NCBI GenBank assembly: GCA_020746995.1
Contig: JAGPXD010000002.1
Span: 3,596,001 to 3,660,000, forward strand
Length of the DNA: 64,000 nucleotides
Direction of reading: 5' to 3'
Origin: Plectosphaerella cucumerina
Taxonomy: Eukaryota; Ascomycota; Sordariomycetes; Glomerellales; Plectosphaerellaceae
The position numbers were made by a program, and so were the translations under genes. Position 1 is the stretch's first letter. Every line of letters starts with the position of its first letter. This document shows, in pieces, positions 43,201-54,604 of the stretch. The notes beneath the pieces are model-generated. The model made no database searches. It was given only the letters and a program-made list of their open reading frames with translations, and was not told the DNA's origin.

Positions 43201-46200
43201 CCGTGGCAATAACAACGACGGTGCACTATTGTGAGCGTCAGCAGAGAAAACAATGTGTGGCGGGCTTTGATAAACACTCACACCCCAGATCGGGCCGGCG
43301 CCTCCAGCGTCGCCACGAGAACCGAAGCGTGAAAAGTCCATGCTTGAAAGACCACGGTTCTCCCTGAGGCCATTGGCGAGATGAACAATTTCATGGCGAG
43401 ACCGAGCACCCCTCAAAGTAAAGTCAGCTTTGTTGCGACGATATTGGAAGTCAAAGGCGTCAACTTACTTGTTCTCGACCATTGCGAGCATCTGACCCCA
43501 CCAAATATCAGGACCATCCTCCCAAGTCTCGGGGCTGGTGATCTCCGGCTGCAGAATGCTTCTCATCTGGTCCATCTGGCGGATCCGAAGGCGGTTCATC
43601 TCCTCGTCGAAAGGAGGAGGATCGTCATCTTCGATGTCGACCTCGTTCTCAAACCCATCATCGCTGCCAGGGGGTTGCTCGTGGGACTTTGCCCAGCCAT
43701 CCTTGCCACAGGCCAAGCACAAGTCTGGCTCACAAACTGCAGTGGGCTCTGAGGTCTCAGTGCTGTACGTCGTGATGGTGGAGGTTGGAATATCCTCGTC
43801 GCAGACAATCGTGGGCGTGCACAAGGCAGAGGCGCAAACCGTGGTGTATGTGGTCGAGGAGGCTGTAGTGACTGGGCTGATGAGGCACCTCTGGCCACAA
43901 TGCGCAGTGATGGTGGTTGAGGCGGTGCAAGACTTTGTGGGTTCGTCCTCATCCTCATCATCACCGTCCTCGGGATCGTCTTGGCCCTTCGGGGGAGGAG
44001 GCGGTGGAGCGGGCACCGGAGGCAGCGGAGGCAGTGGAGGGAACCCGGGCAGCGGGAACGGAGGCTTGGGAAGCGGAAGGCCGGGGATCTTGATCAGCGG
44101 GAAGCCAAGAATGATGCCAAAGCCGTCATCGTCGTCGTCATCATCATTGCCCTTCTTTCCGCCCTTGTCGTCGCTGCCCTTGTCTGAGCCGGTATTCTTG
44201 TTGTCATCCGTGTCGTCGTCTTCATCTTCATCCTCATCTTCATCTTCATTTTCCTCGCCCTCGGTCGGCATCTCGCCAGGGGTATTGGCTTGAGTCGACG
44301 TGGAGACCTGAGTTGCGGTGGTGACAGGGACGGCGGTGATGACAGGGCCATTGCTGGGACTCACTGCAGGCTCCTCGGGACCGGCAGATGGCTGGGCGCT
44401 GGGGGTGACTCCAGGAATGACGGCAGAAGGCGCCTCGGTCTGGCTCGCTTCAACAACCGGAGGGACAACGAAAGAGGATGTCTCGGTGGGAATGACAAAG
44501 ACCTCCGTTTCGGAAACGTCGTCCGAAGCTGCATCGCTATGGAGTTGTGAGGCGTCAGCTGAAGGAAGTGCAGGGTCGTTCACACCCTCAGAGACAATGG
44601 TCGTCTGAGAGACATCGCTGGACTCGGGCTGAGCCTCGGTGAAGGTGAAAGACAACTGCTGGCTGGACTCGTCGAAGTCGAGGCTCGAAGAAACAGGCAG
44701 GTTCTCGTTGGCCGATGTGGTAGCTGAGGCTGTACCAGCAGACGTCGTCTAAACATCTGCGGACTGCGTGAGCTCGCTTGAGGTGGCATCATCGATGATG
44801 ATAGAAGTTGTCGTATCGCCAAAGGAAACCGGCTTCGAGATATCTTGATCTTTGCCAGTGGAAGAGGATGCAGGAATCTCGAAAGAGACATGCGAAGGAA
44901 TGCCGACAGGGAGCGATGTGACCACGGGAATTGCCTCGCTGATCAAGATGAAGTCGATCGTCGACGGTGAGGCAGAGGGATGCGACAGACGTGACGAGCC
45001 GGTGGTGATTTGGTCGCCACTTTGAGAAGCAGAATCACTGGCTGTGCTGGGACTGCCGGGAATTGCAATCGACTCGCCTGGAAGAGTGCCGCTGGGAAGC
45101 TGGGTCTCGGCGGATGTCACTGAAGACTGAGGAAGAATAGGCGTGTCCTGAGCAGTAGACTGAGCCGAAGACGTCAGGCCTCCAACAGAAGATGCAGTTG
45201 GCACCGGGATAATTGGCGTCTCCTCCGTGACAGGCTGAGCAGGAGTTGCTTCGCCTTCAGCAGAGGAGATGGTAGGAATGGTCGCGCCTTCATCAGAGGA
45301 GATGGCAGGAATGATCGTGCCTTCAGCTGGGGACTGAGCCAGAGATGTCTCATCGTCGGGGCCAGGCACCGAGGTGGGAAGCTGCTCAGTTGAGGATGTC
45401 TCAAAGCCCACTGAGGTGCCAGGGATGGGCACTCCAGAGGTAGGCTGGTCCTGAGTAGCGGTGTCGTGCTCAACAGAGGAGGCGATCACAGTCTCGTGAG
45501 CGCTTGTCTCAGGAAGGACTGTAGGCTTGTCTTCAATGTTGCTCTGCGTCTTTGTGATGACCGTAGAGCGATCGACAGTTTCACTGGAGTCGCCACTGCC
45601 CTCAGACTGAGTCACAACTGCAGAGGCCGTGGCTGAAATGGTGAGGCTATCGTCGGTGCCCACTTGAGGGACATCAGGGACTGGCGAAGCCTGCCATTCC
45701 ACAGTGACAATGCTGGTGACCTCATCCCAGACAATCTCGGTATTCTTTCCAGCAGACTCAGTGCCGTCAATAGAGCTAATGGGGGCATTGTCTCCAACAG
45801 TGTCGGGAGTCTGTGAAGCGGGCCAGAGGACAGTAACAATGTTCGTGACTTCCTCAAGGACAGTCTTCGTGTGCTTTCCGGTGGCGACAGTGGCAGAATC
45901 GATGGAGTTGTCTTGACCCTCCACAACAGTGGTGGGCGCAGGAGGCCAGAGAACGGTGACAATGCTGGTGACTTCCTCGAGGAAAATCTCGGTGTGCTTT
46001 TCCTTCAGATCATTCCAGAGAGTGGGCTCATTGGCGGCGGCATTGATAGCCGACTCGTCACGAGCGACGGGGGCATTGGACTTGAAAACTGGGAGAGAAG
46101 ATGTTAGTATTCGATGAAGTGTGTTGCTTTGGCACCAGAAACTAACGATCGAAAATGCTGGCATTGGCGACGCCGATCAAGGTAAAGAGAAGGATCGCGA

Positions 46201-46261
46201 GTTGAAAGACCTTTGGGCCTCGAGGGCCCAAGGCCTGCGGCAGGCGTATAGCGCCGCTCAT
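40291..46261 (-). CDS. Very large Ser/Thr-rich secreted protein, interrupted by one in-frame TAG
   Basis: Unrecognised gene of 1890 codons. Minus-strand exons are 46261-46147, 46088-43469, 43411-43282, 43225-41641, 41582-40474 and 40401-40291, all in frame. A signal peptide (FQLAILLFTLIGVANA) follows a basic head. Then come three repeats around EEVTSIVTVLWP, a long Ser/Thr/Glu-rich mucin-like region, an Asp/Glu run, a Gly/Pro-rich run (about codon 720) and a Cys-containing segment. A domain of about 250 residues is present twice (about 900-1175 and 1230-1480), sharing WGCT-V-IAT, THFWEEPNFT-like and SWHYAPRTPV-like motifs. An acidic Ser-rich spacer, another Ser/Thr region and a C-terminal globular part follow. 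A TAG at 44751-44749 (codon 485) splits the frame, while coding character continues unchanged on both sides. It could be a nonsense mutation, a sequence error, an unspotted intron, readthrough, or two genes. Confidence 0.66.
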
Positions 46262-46890
46262 CTTTTGATGTCGGCTACTACGCCCTTGGCGTTGAAAGGG
46301 GGTTTGAATGAAGGTAATGATTGGTGGTGGTGTTCGCGGAAGAGATCGCGAACGAGGTGGGTGGTGGTGGTTTGGAGAGGTTCTGGGAGAAGATTTCTTG
46401 GGCTCAGAGCTGGACGAGAAGCAATTTATAGGAGGGCTAGGGCTCAGTGAAATTGCTCTTTCTGTACCCTGGAAGGACCTGGAGAGTGAATAAGAGCCGG
46501 GCGTGAGGGTTGAAGGGGGTAGGAACGCGTGTCACGTGCCCGCGTGCTGGACGCGTCGAGCTGCATCCCAAAGGAGGCCCACGTGCCTAGGGCTCACGTG
46601 CCTTTCATAAATTGATCCAATATGGGCAGGGCTCCTTCCTGACTTCTCTTAGCAGGCTGAATCGCAATTATCGTCACTGTGAATTGCCAAGTCTGAGATG
46701 GACACGTGTGTTTTCATGCCCGCCAGTGCTAGCAGGTAGGTCTCTGAGCTGAGCTTTTATACCCAAGGACGAAACAGCTTAGATAATGTGAACAGACTAT
46801 AATGCAAAGGATGACTTGAAAAGAAGTGACAGGGAGCTTTGGGGAACAAAAAGTAAATGCGTGGTTTTTGGGTCTGTTACGAAATGCAAA
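46262..46890. other. Promoter region of the large secreted-protein gene
   Basis: A 629-bp stretch. On the minus strand it is the upstream region of the secreted-protein gene. It contains CACGTG-type hexamers near 46529-46605 (TCACGTGCC, CCACGTGCC, TCACGTGCC), possible bHLH sites. No other gene is seen. Confidence 0.45.
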
Positions 46891-46962
46891 AGGTCGAGCT
46901 GGGAATCGAACCCAGATCGGCGGAATCAGAATCCGCAGTGATAACCATTACACTACTCAACC
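46891..46962 (-). tRNA. tRNA-Gln (CUG)
   Basis: A 72-nt cloverleaf on the minus strand, without intron. Acceptor stem GGTTGAG pairs with CTCGACC (one G-T pair), with discriminator T. Anticodon stem GCGGA/TCCGC closes loop TTCTGAT, giving anticodon CTG (Gln). T-arm is CTGGG-TTCGATT-CCCAG. A TTTT tract follows downstream on the minus strand. Confidence 0.95.
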
Positions 46963-47890
46963 ATTATTTCGCACTTGTTGACATCGGGCAGTTTCGGACA
47001 ACTCAAGACTGCATGCCAAAGTCGAGCGAAGTTATTTGAAAGCCACTGTCAACATCTCACACTGAACAGAACTTCGATATCAATGAAACTCCGCTTATGG
47101 CTCGGAGGCCTTTTGAACAATTCTTTCACGATCGCTCACATCGAGCGGGCAACAAACATTTGCCGACCCACCTTTCCAGTCGGTGGACGGACATCGGCCC
47201 CCCTTGTCGGGGGCAGAATCGCACTGTGTCTTGGTGCACACAGCACACCACTATCTCCATACTTGACCATACTCCAATCCTTGATGGCAAGGACACTCCC
47301 TTGGATGCCATGGTGTCCTTGGTTATTCCTTGAGCATTAAGGCGCCGATTCATTTTACATCGTTGGCAGCGATGTTGTGACTGTTCATGATGAATTTCTG
47401 CTTTGCTTTGGCCTTTGGGTTTCTTCGCTTCATTGCAATCAGCTGCCACCATCGATGGAACCAGAGCCACTTGCCTCCTGTAACGCATATCAATAAGCCT
47501 GGTTAGTACTGATATGTGCCTTAATGAGATCTACCATCCAGATGAGAAGCCGAGACCAGGCCCTCTGGTTGGATGTGAGAAATTTCAGAATGAACACTGG
47601 CGACGAGATGATAACATCCTATCTAGCGAGATCTGCCTCATGTACCTCGCGAATAGTGTCCATTCTATGGCAAGTACATTCGATAATTATGCGTCTAGGG
47701 CCCAAGGTGTGGGAGGTGATTGTTGTGAGGTCACGGTGCCAGATCAGGAGCTGCTCATGTCCCGGTTGGACTTCCTCATCGAAAATCACAGATTGGGGGA
47801 ACACGCCCCAAGAAGACAGCAGAACAGGACCCGGAAGCCAAGCTCATGCCTGTGGGGATCATGCACCCATCGCGAGAGCAAAAAAACGAA
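46963..47890. other. Intergenic region between two tRNA genes
   Basis: A 928-bp stretch. The base composition is more balanced than in the surrounding genes. Open frames exist on both strands but none has a known motif or a convincing splice structure. I see no RNA gene or transposon. Confidence 0.45.
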
Positions 47891-47962
47891 CTCTCCGACG
47901 GGGAATTGAACCCCGGTCTCCAGCGTGACAAGCTGGCATACTAGCCACTATACGATCGGAGA
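47891..47962 (-). tRNA. tRNA-Asp (GUC), second copy
   Basis: Minus-strand copy, identical over all 72 nt to the tRNA-Asp at 39559-39630, including the GTC anticodon in loop TTGTCAC. Flanking sequence is unrelated apart from the Pol III terminator: a T7 run lies a few bases past the 3' end on the minus strand. Confidence 0.96.
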
Positions 47963-48283
47963 GAAACCAACTGAGCCATTGGAATTGGATGAGACAGCGG
48001 GGGTTTTGGCTTGGACAAGACGGAAGGGTGCAGCAATCGACGGCCATTGTAAACAGGGTAAGTGGCATGGATGCAGCATAGAGTTGAAGGCTGATGGAAA
48101 TTAAGGCAACCTGTTCAGTCGCGAGGTAACTGGTGTCTTTCTGAACCACCTCAGCCCAATAATCGCACGCCTTTCCCACAGGAAAGACATCCTTGGAACC
48201 AAAGTACCCGAAAGACAAGAAACACTGTCGCTTGCTTGCCTACAAATAAGGACGATGGGTTTTCCTCCAATTTCAGTAGTAGC
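47963..48283. other. Short intergenic region
   Basis: A 321-bp stretch between tRNA-Asp and the 3' end of the transporter gene. Nothing recognisable. Confidence 0.45.
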
Positions 48284-50639
48284 TTACTTCCCCTCCGGGT
48301 TGCGGTCCTTCTCAGAAAGGGGCAGGCCATCGTTGCCCGTGTTGGTCACCGCGTTCTGCTGCTTTCCGAGGTAGAAGTTTGTCTGGAAGCAGGCTGCGAC
48401 AAGCGGAATGAAGGCGAGAGCGAGGGCGGGCGCGAGACAGTAGTACAGGGCGTGGCGGTAGGCCTCGATGGTGCCCTGACGCATGGGGCTGTCGAACGCG
48501 AACTTCGTGCGGACCGACTTGACGTCGTTGAAGATACTCTTCCCGTCGGCAGCGGTAGCGCCGGCAGGGAGGTGCTTAAGGAGCTGCTTGGGCATTTGGT
48601 CGGCCCAGATGACGGCCACGATGGCGCTGCCGATGGCACTGCCGATCTTCGACCAGAGCGAGAGCAGGGAGATGGCAAGAGCGACGTCCTGGTGGGGAAC
48701 GCAGGCCTGTGAGGCAACGCGGGAGCCGACGACCGACATGGCACCACCCATTCCGATCAGAAGCATGGAAGCAATGATGGCGCCGTCGCTGATGGCGGCG
48801 CGGCGACCGTCGAGGAGGATGCCCATGCCGAGAACCTTGATGCACAGGCCCACGATCTGGATGACCTTGTACCTGTGTGTCCAGCGCTGGAGCAGGCCGG
48901 TGAAGAGGCCAAAGACGCACAGGCTGAGCGTGAGAGTGTTGCCGTAGTAGACCCAGTTCTGGTAGCTCCAGTCCTTGGCGATAAGAACATATGAGCTCCA
49001 GTAGAGGCCGCGCATGTTTCCGGCGACTAGATATAAGGGTTAGAAGGGAGAATTGAGGCTTGGCACGGGGCACTCACTGAAGTAGAAGCTGTCAATGATG
49101 ATGGCCCTGCCACAGAGTCAGCTCTCAATCATATCTACGAAGGGGATTTGAGGCTCACATGACGAATGTCTTGTTAAAAACAAGTCTGCGAGGTGCACTC
49201 GGCATTTTTGCCCACTTGATCTCGTAGACGACGTATGCGATCAGCAGAATGCCGCCCACGCACATCATGGTAATGAGCGAGGGGTTCCTCCAGCCCCTGT
49301 CGGCGTAGGTCTTGAGGGAGAAGGGGAGAAGGAGGAGGGACCATCCGAAGCCCAGAAGAAGCAGACCAACGGCATCGACCTCGTCCATGACGCGCTGCAC
49401 CTTCTTGGGCCACGGCATGTCCGGCTCTGCAGCGGGTGCGATGATGGTACCGCGCGGGGCCTCGTAACCGCCTTGTTCGGCGAGCTCACGGGCAGCTCTT
49501 CGCTCAGCGTTCGAGGAGGCCATGTTGACAATACCATGCTTCCGGGCCTTGCGGTCAAGCCACAGCAGGACAGCGATCGCGGGTCCGATGACGACGGGCA
49601 TGATAATGGCGAACATGCCAAGACCCCATCGCCATTGTCCCGCGTCGGACAGGGCCGCGACAATTTTCCCAGAGAACCACGTGTTGATGATGAAGGGCGA
49701 TGAGAGCAGAGAGGAGACAAAGCCGCGAAGTTGGAGCTGTGTTCGTCAGCACAAGCTTTCAGAGTTTGGGGTGGGTGCTCGTACAGGAGTCAAGTCAGCC
49801 ACAATGATGTCGTTCGTGAGGTCGAGTCCTGCGCCGCCAATTGCCACAAATGTCTCGCCGACGACATAGGCAGCGATAGTTTGGGAAGTAGCTGCGACAA
49901 TGTAACCAACAACGTAGAAGCCAACGACGAGGATGTAAGTGTACGGGCGCGAAGTCTGCGAGCGAGGAGTTAGCCATGATTTGTGGTGTTTTGGCGAATG
50001 AGATGAGGGACATGATATGGAATTTCAAGGAAGACATTCAGAGAAGGGGAGTGGTATGCGTGGGGAACATGATGTGTGGGGGGGTCAAGGTGTTGATCTG
50101 GCATAGGTGTTGTCACGGAATAGCCCAAATAGCCCAAATGACAGGGGAAACTGACAATGTCCGAGATCTTCGCAATGAATGGCTTGGAAACAGCCGAGAT
50201 GATGTTCGTCGCGATGCCCAACATGGACCTGCTCAGGTTAGCCCGTACTTCCCGAGTGGCTTTCGAAAAGCTTACAGAACGGCGCTGTGCTGCTTGAACT
50301 CAGACGACGCGTAAACACTAATCAAATGGTTAGCTTAAGTACGGTCAAGTCTCCAGCGAAAAAATGGCACCTGTAGTAACTGGTGGTCGAGCTGTCGAGC
50401 GAGTACGCCCATGCGCAAACAAGAACCGAAGCGCCGATGAGCCAGAACGAAACACGGTTCGACCGGGCCTCACGGTAGACGGCCTCCATACGCGTGACGC
50501 CACGAGACTGGACGACGTCTCCGACGTCGGAGATGATGGCGGGCTTTTCGGGTGGCTCACCAACCGCGTTGGCCGGCGCAGCCTCTGCCGCGGGGGACTT
50601 CTCGATCGGCATATCGGCTGGGGGCTGCGTGGAAGCCAT
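48284..50639 (-). CDS. MFS siderophore-iron transporter (SIT family)
   Basis: Predicted 634-residue plasma- or vesicle-membrane permease importing ferric siderophores. Minus-strand exons are 50639-50371, 50317-50276, 50228-50156, 49955-49785, 49736-49159, 49106-49078 and 49026-48284. The 29-nt exon 6 is needed to keep frame. After a polar N-terminus come LIGASVLVCAWAYSLDSSTT and NIISAVSKPFIAKISDITSR, then GAGLDLTNDIIVADLTPLQL, which together are diagnostic of the SIT group of the major facilitator superfamily. About 14 hydrophobic helices follow, with a hydrophilic loop (about 245-290) in the middle. Yeast Arn/Sit1 and Aspergillus Mir proteins are the characterised relatives; the siderophore imported cannot be told. 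Such genes are usually iron-repressed through a GATA factor. Confidence 0.9.
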
Positions 50640-51441
50640 CTTGATAAGGCGGTCAGGAGGAAGAAAGCTCGACGGTACTGGAGACTAGGGAGAGGAAATC
50701 TGGAGAGCAGCAAGCCATGCCGGGCAGACGAGCTATTTGAACACCGTCGGCTGGCTCACGCTTCCAAACACCGGGTTGCCGTCCCACCTAGGATCCCGGA
50801 ACATCCTCTCCTGACAAGGCAAACCGTTGAAAGAAGCACACGCAGTGGGTACGCCAACGACGACGGCTCCTTCCTTTCGGCTGGAGCTGTTGAGAAAAAG
50901 CTTGCCGCCGCGTCAAGATGCCCTCGTAGGGCTCGGAGCCCCTCATCTTCCGCTCCCGGAGCCCACAGCAAGGGGAACCCCGCCGGCTGGGGCGGCACGA
51001 ACCCGGGGTGGCGACCTGATCAAATCTAATCTGATCCGCCCAAGCAACCGGCCATTACGCCACACGGGGCTTTTCGTTGGTGGGCGGCGCGCCGTGGGAC
51101 GTGCCGCGGCGCCAGACCGGCGCCCCGAAGCGGGCATCATCGGCATGGCTGTGAGCGGACTTCCGCCGGAAGACTTTTCACGACCCAACGCTGCCCCTGG
51201 CTGGCATGCTCGAGAGGAGAGATCATCAGATTAGATGGGGTGCGAAGATGGCACATTACGAGATGATAGCGTGTGGACATTTCCGGTTGTAAACGGCAGC
51301 CTCATATGTGCGGTGTCGGAGGCGGCTCGGCCATGTCGGTAGTGATCTACAGTCACTGAAGCCCGTGTGCGAAGGGATCTGCAGAGCTGCTTAAGACGCA
51401 GGTAACCCCCTGCGCTCGGAACGGATTGCCTTCTCCTGGGA
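50640..51441. promoter_or_regulatory. Divergent promoter with paired ATCAGATTAG motifs
   Basis: An 802-bp region between the transporter and hydrolase start codons. ATCAGATTAG occurs twice, in opposite orientation: minus strand at 51035-51026 and plus strand at 51225-51234. Both differ by one base from the ATCWGATAA consensus known for the fungal iron repressor (SreA/Sre) GATA factors. I infer possible iron control; the mismatch leaves this unproven. Confidence 0.35.
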
Positions 51442-52624
51442 ATGAACCTTTCACCCTCGGCTATCCCTCTCCTCCGCATCGGCAAAGCATACGACATGGC
51501 CGAGTATCGCCACTACGCGATACCTGACCCTCAGTGGGTGGATGTAAGTAAATGGCCGTGAGGAGTTAGTACCTCCAGGGGTCGTGGTCTGACGCTGACG
51601 ACAAAAGTTCCCCAACAACCTGCCTGACGGCACCCTCAGGTGTGGCATGACACGGGCGAGGGATCCTATCGTTCCGCAAGAAGGCCTCGACATTTCCGAG
51701 CACGATGTTGAAGTACGTGACGGAGCGGTGATATGCGTCCGATCATACCGGAGGGCTTCGGCGGCCGACGAGCTACTGCCACTGTTCATTTACATGCATG
51801 GCGGCGGTTTCGTCACTGGAGGCCTGGAGACTGATGACTCGACTTGTCGCGCCATCGCAATGGCGATGGCTGTCACCGTCGTGAGCGCCGAGTATCGTCT
51901 TGCCCCCGAGAACCCATTTCCAACGGGCTTCGAGGACTGCATGGACATCGTGCGCTGGGTGTGTTTGTGTAGGGAGGAGCCATCAGCACAGACTTCTGAC
52001 ATCTTGCCTCCAGGCCACGACTGAGACTTCCCAATCCTGCTTGAAGACAGATCTGGCTAGGGGCTTCGTGTTGGGTGGCACGTCGGCGGGAGCCAACTTC
52101 ACGGCCGGGATTGCTCATCTAGCAAAGCTTGAGGGGCTCAGCCCGCGCCTGACGGGGATTGTCTTCTTGGCAGGGAGTTTCTGTCACCCGGATGCTCGAC
52201 CGGAGAAGTATCGCGATCGAATTCTCAGTGTTGACGAGATCAACGACGCGCCAGGGCTGACGAGAAAGTCCATCGCCTACTTTGCCGGTACTGTCGTTGC
52301 TGATGCCATGTGGACCGGTGAGCTGACCGCGAAGTAGGAAAATATGGCGCGCCTCCCGAAGACAAGCGACTATCGCCCTTGCGATATGACTCCCAGGGCG
52401 ACCTTGCACCCAAGGCTTTGTTCGCCATCTGCGGCTGGGACCCCCGGCGAGATGAAGCGCTGCTCCTTGAGCAGCTTTTGTCGGAAGCGGGCACTCTGAC
52501 CAAGACGCACGTGTATAAGGGCCTGCCGCATGGCTTCTGGACGACTTGTCCCGGCTTGCCCGTGTCGAAACGGTGGCTGGAGGACTTGATCGAGGGGATG
52601 CGGTGGATATTGGAGTTGAAGTAG
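51442..52624 (+). CDS. Alpha/beta-hydrolase, HSL-type esterase/lipase
   Basis: Predicted 337-residue hydrolase (PF07859). Exons are 51442-51543, 51608-51958, 52014-52287 and 52338-52624. It has the oxyanion-hole motif HGGGFVTGG, then SAEYRLAPENPFPTGFED, typical of the hormone-sensitive-lipase branch. The nucleophile elbow is GGTSAGAN (Ser in G-T-S-A-G). An Asp lies in CGWDPRRDE and the catalytic His in GLPHGFW. The triad is complete. No signal peptide, so probably cytosolic. I chose the Met at 51442 because it adds a family-like SPSAIPLLRIGKAYDM lead; another in-frame Met lies at 51496. It diverges from the siderophore transporter; hydrolysis of an imported ester-type siderophore is an attractive but unproven role, as known fungal siderophore esterases are not all of this family. 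Confidence 0.86.
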
Positions 52625-54604
52625 GAGTGTCGCGCGGGTCGGTCGGTCCGCGACGAGCAGGCGAGGTCGAGTAAGCAAGAAGGTCGTCCGCTTCCTGACA
52701 ATTCAGTCGAGGCGTGGCACCGTTTTCAATTGTCAGCGCATGGCTGAAGAGCATTCAGCCCACACGTGGCTTTTTGCGAATCGTCGTTTGCGTCGGTAGG
52801 AACGTGGCGCTGACACGGCGTGCTGCGACTGTAGCACTGGCGCATGGCAGCTCCGACGCCACGAGGCATGGACAGCACGGGGTCGGTCGGTCGGTCGGTC
52901 GGCGTCTGGGGAACCTCCGGGTGCGGTCGCGAGAGGTTCGTAGTCGGAAGGTCGCATTGCAAACACGGCCGTGTTGTGGTGGTCTTGGCTGGACACGTCA
53001 GCAAGCGAGAATATGTCGGCGAAGGGAGAGATGGCGATCGGGCAGCTTAAGGTTATTTTCCGTGGCAAGTCATCGGCGCATCGGGCCAACTCCGACGGGG
53101 AAGATTGCTCAGGCGGGGCGCGGGCGTCAATGTTGCACTGTCGGGCGTCGGCGGCCGGGCAGCCAGGACACCGACGCGGAGCGGACCACCTTCACATGCC
53201 GCCTCCTTTCTGTGTTCGGACTCAGGGCCCAAGCTTGACGTCAAGCGGCCTGCAGCAATGCAAATCCTAGGCAGCATCCCTGTCGACGATGCTGCACTGC
53301 AAGTCTGCAACTGCCTGGCTCGGGATCGGGTGCCGAAGGCCCACCAGTTTTGCTGACGGCGTCGCCGACATGGCGGGCTTATCGTGCGTCAATTGCGAGA
53401 TGGAGTTGTCGGTGTGATGAACCTCGGCTCGCTGATGGACGAGAGACGGAGATTAGAGGCACTCCCTGGCTGTTTGATGAGGACGACATGCGTTTTGTTG
53501 GGTCTCGCGATGCAAAATGATAATCGTGATTTCTCGGTGAGGCAATTGCGGACAGGATGCTGTAGGGAAGGTGCTGCGTGTGAGGCTCCCATCGCTCTTT
53601 CCTTCCCGTCCCGCTTCCCGCCAGCGGACGGCATAAACAGCTGCGGGAAAGTGCGACCGGGCTGAGGGGCCAGGCTTGAAACAGCAAGGCACGCACGCTA
53701 AAAACGCCCCAACCCAGCGGCCAACTCAGGCGTAATCGATACGCTGGCCGGGGCATTGCGTGTTGCGTGGCCCCTCCCAGCTAAGGTACCCGTGGACATC
53801 CCATCCCACTTTCATCGTCCATCGCTGGCTTCAAGTTGGCCTGACTTCCATACGGCTGGCCGTCATTCATTCGGAGAGAATAGAAAACCCCCCGTCTGTT
53901 TGTCGGAACCCTCCGAAGCATACTGGATCCGCAGATTTGGTTGCCCATCACAGGCAATCGGCGAAAAACCAATCGGCACTCGACCCCTGAGCACCACCCT
54001 GAGCAGACCCTGCATCCCTCGGTTCATCTTCAACAGCGCTCTGCGCTTCAACATTCATCCCTGTAAGGTCGGCATCAAGTGGGCCGCCGTTTGCGTCTCC
54101 GCCGGCGTTTTTGGGAATGCCCGGATCCCGTCCCCTGGACACTGGCACTCTGGACCCCAGGCCCCAAGACCGCCACGTCCCGGCAGCGACCAGCGCCGTC
54201 GATCCGCCAGCCCGAAACCGTAACGTCACCATGCCGCTGTCGACTCGACACGAAGTGAGCGATGCTCCACGGCGAACCCACGCTGCTGCGTCGGGCGTAC
54301 CGAGGCATCTCTCACCCGGACTAGGAACCACCCAGTAACGCTGGAATGGATTCACACCAAGACGTCTTTTTACTTTAAAAGGTCTCTGGGTCCGGGGTCT
54401 GTCTCAAGCCAACGAGCTCGACGCTATTAATATCCATCCATCCATCCATCATCACGACCTGTTCCTGCTCGCTGGCCGGGAGACCTTCAATCTTGACCAT
54501 CATCTTCACATCTCTACGCCGACTTTTCCACCACATCTTCAGCAGCAGCAACCGTTTCTCCACTGGCACCCCTTGATACCCCGCAACACCTACAGACGAT
54601 CACC
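52625..54604. other. Long intergenic region upstream of the P450 gene
   Basis: A 2.0-kb stretch. It carries a (GGTC)5 microsatellite at about 52881-52901 and a CATC repeat near 54434-54450. Open frames here are not protein-like in composition and lack splice structures. No RNA gene or transposon was recognised. Confidence 0.5.

Noticed and set aside
47126..47488. 120-codon minus-strand frame with a CxxC-like HRCQRCKM segment between the tRNAs
   Set aside because: Single short CxxC pair, no splice structure, no domain; a chance frame is more likely.
39559..47962. Segmental duplication bounded by the two tRNA-Asp genes
   Set aside because: Only the tRNA sequences themselves match; flanking DNA on both sides is unrelated.
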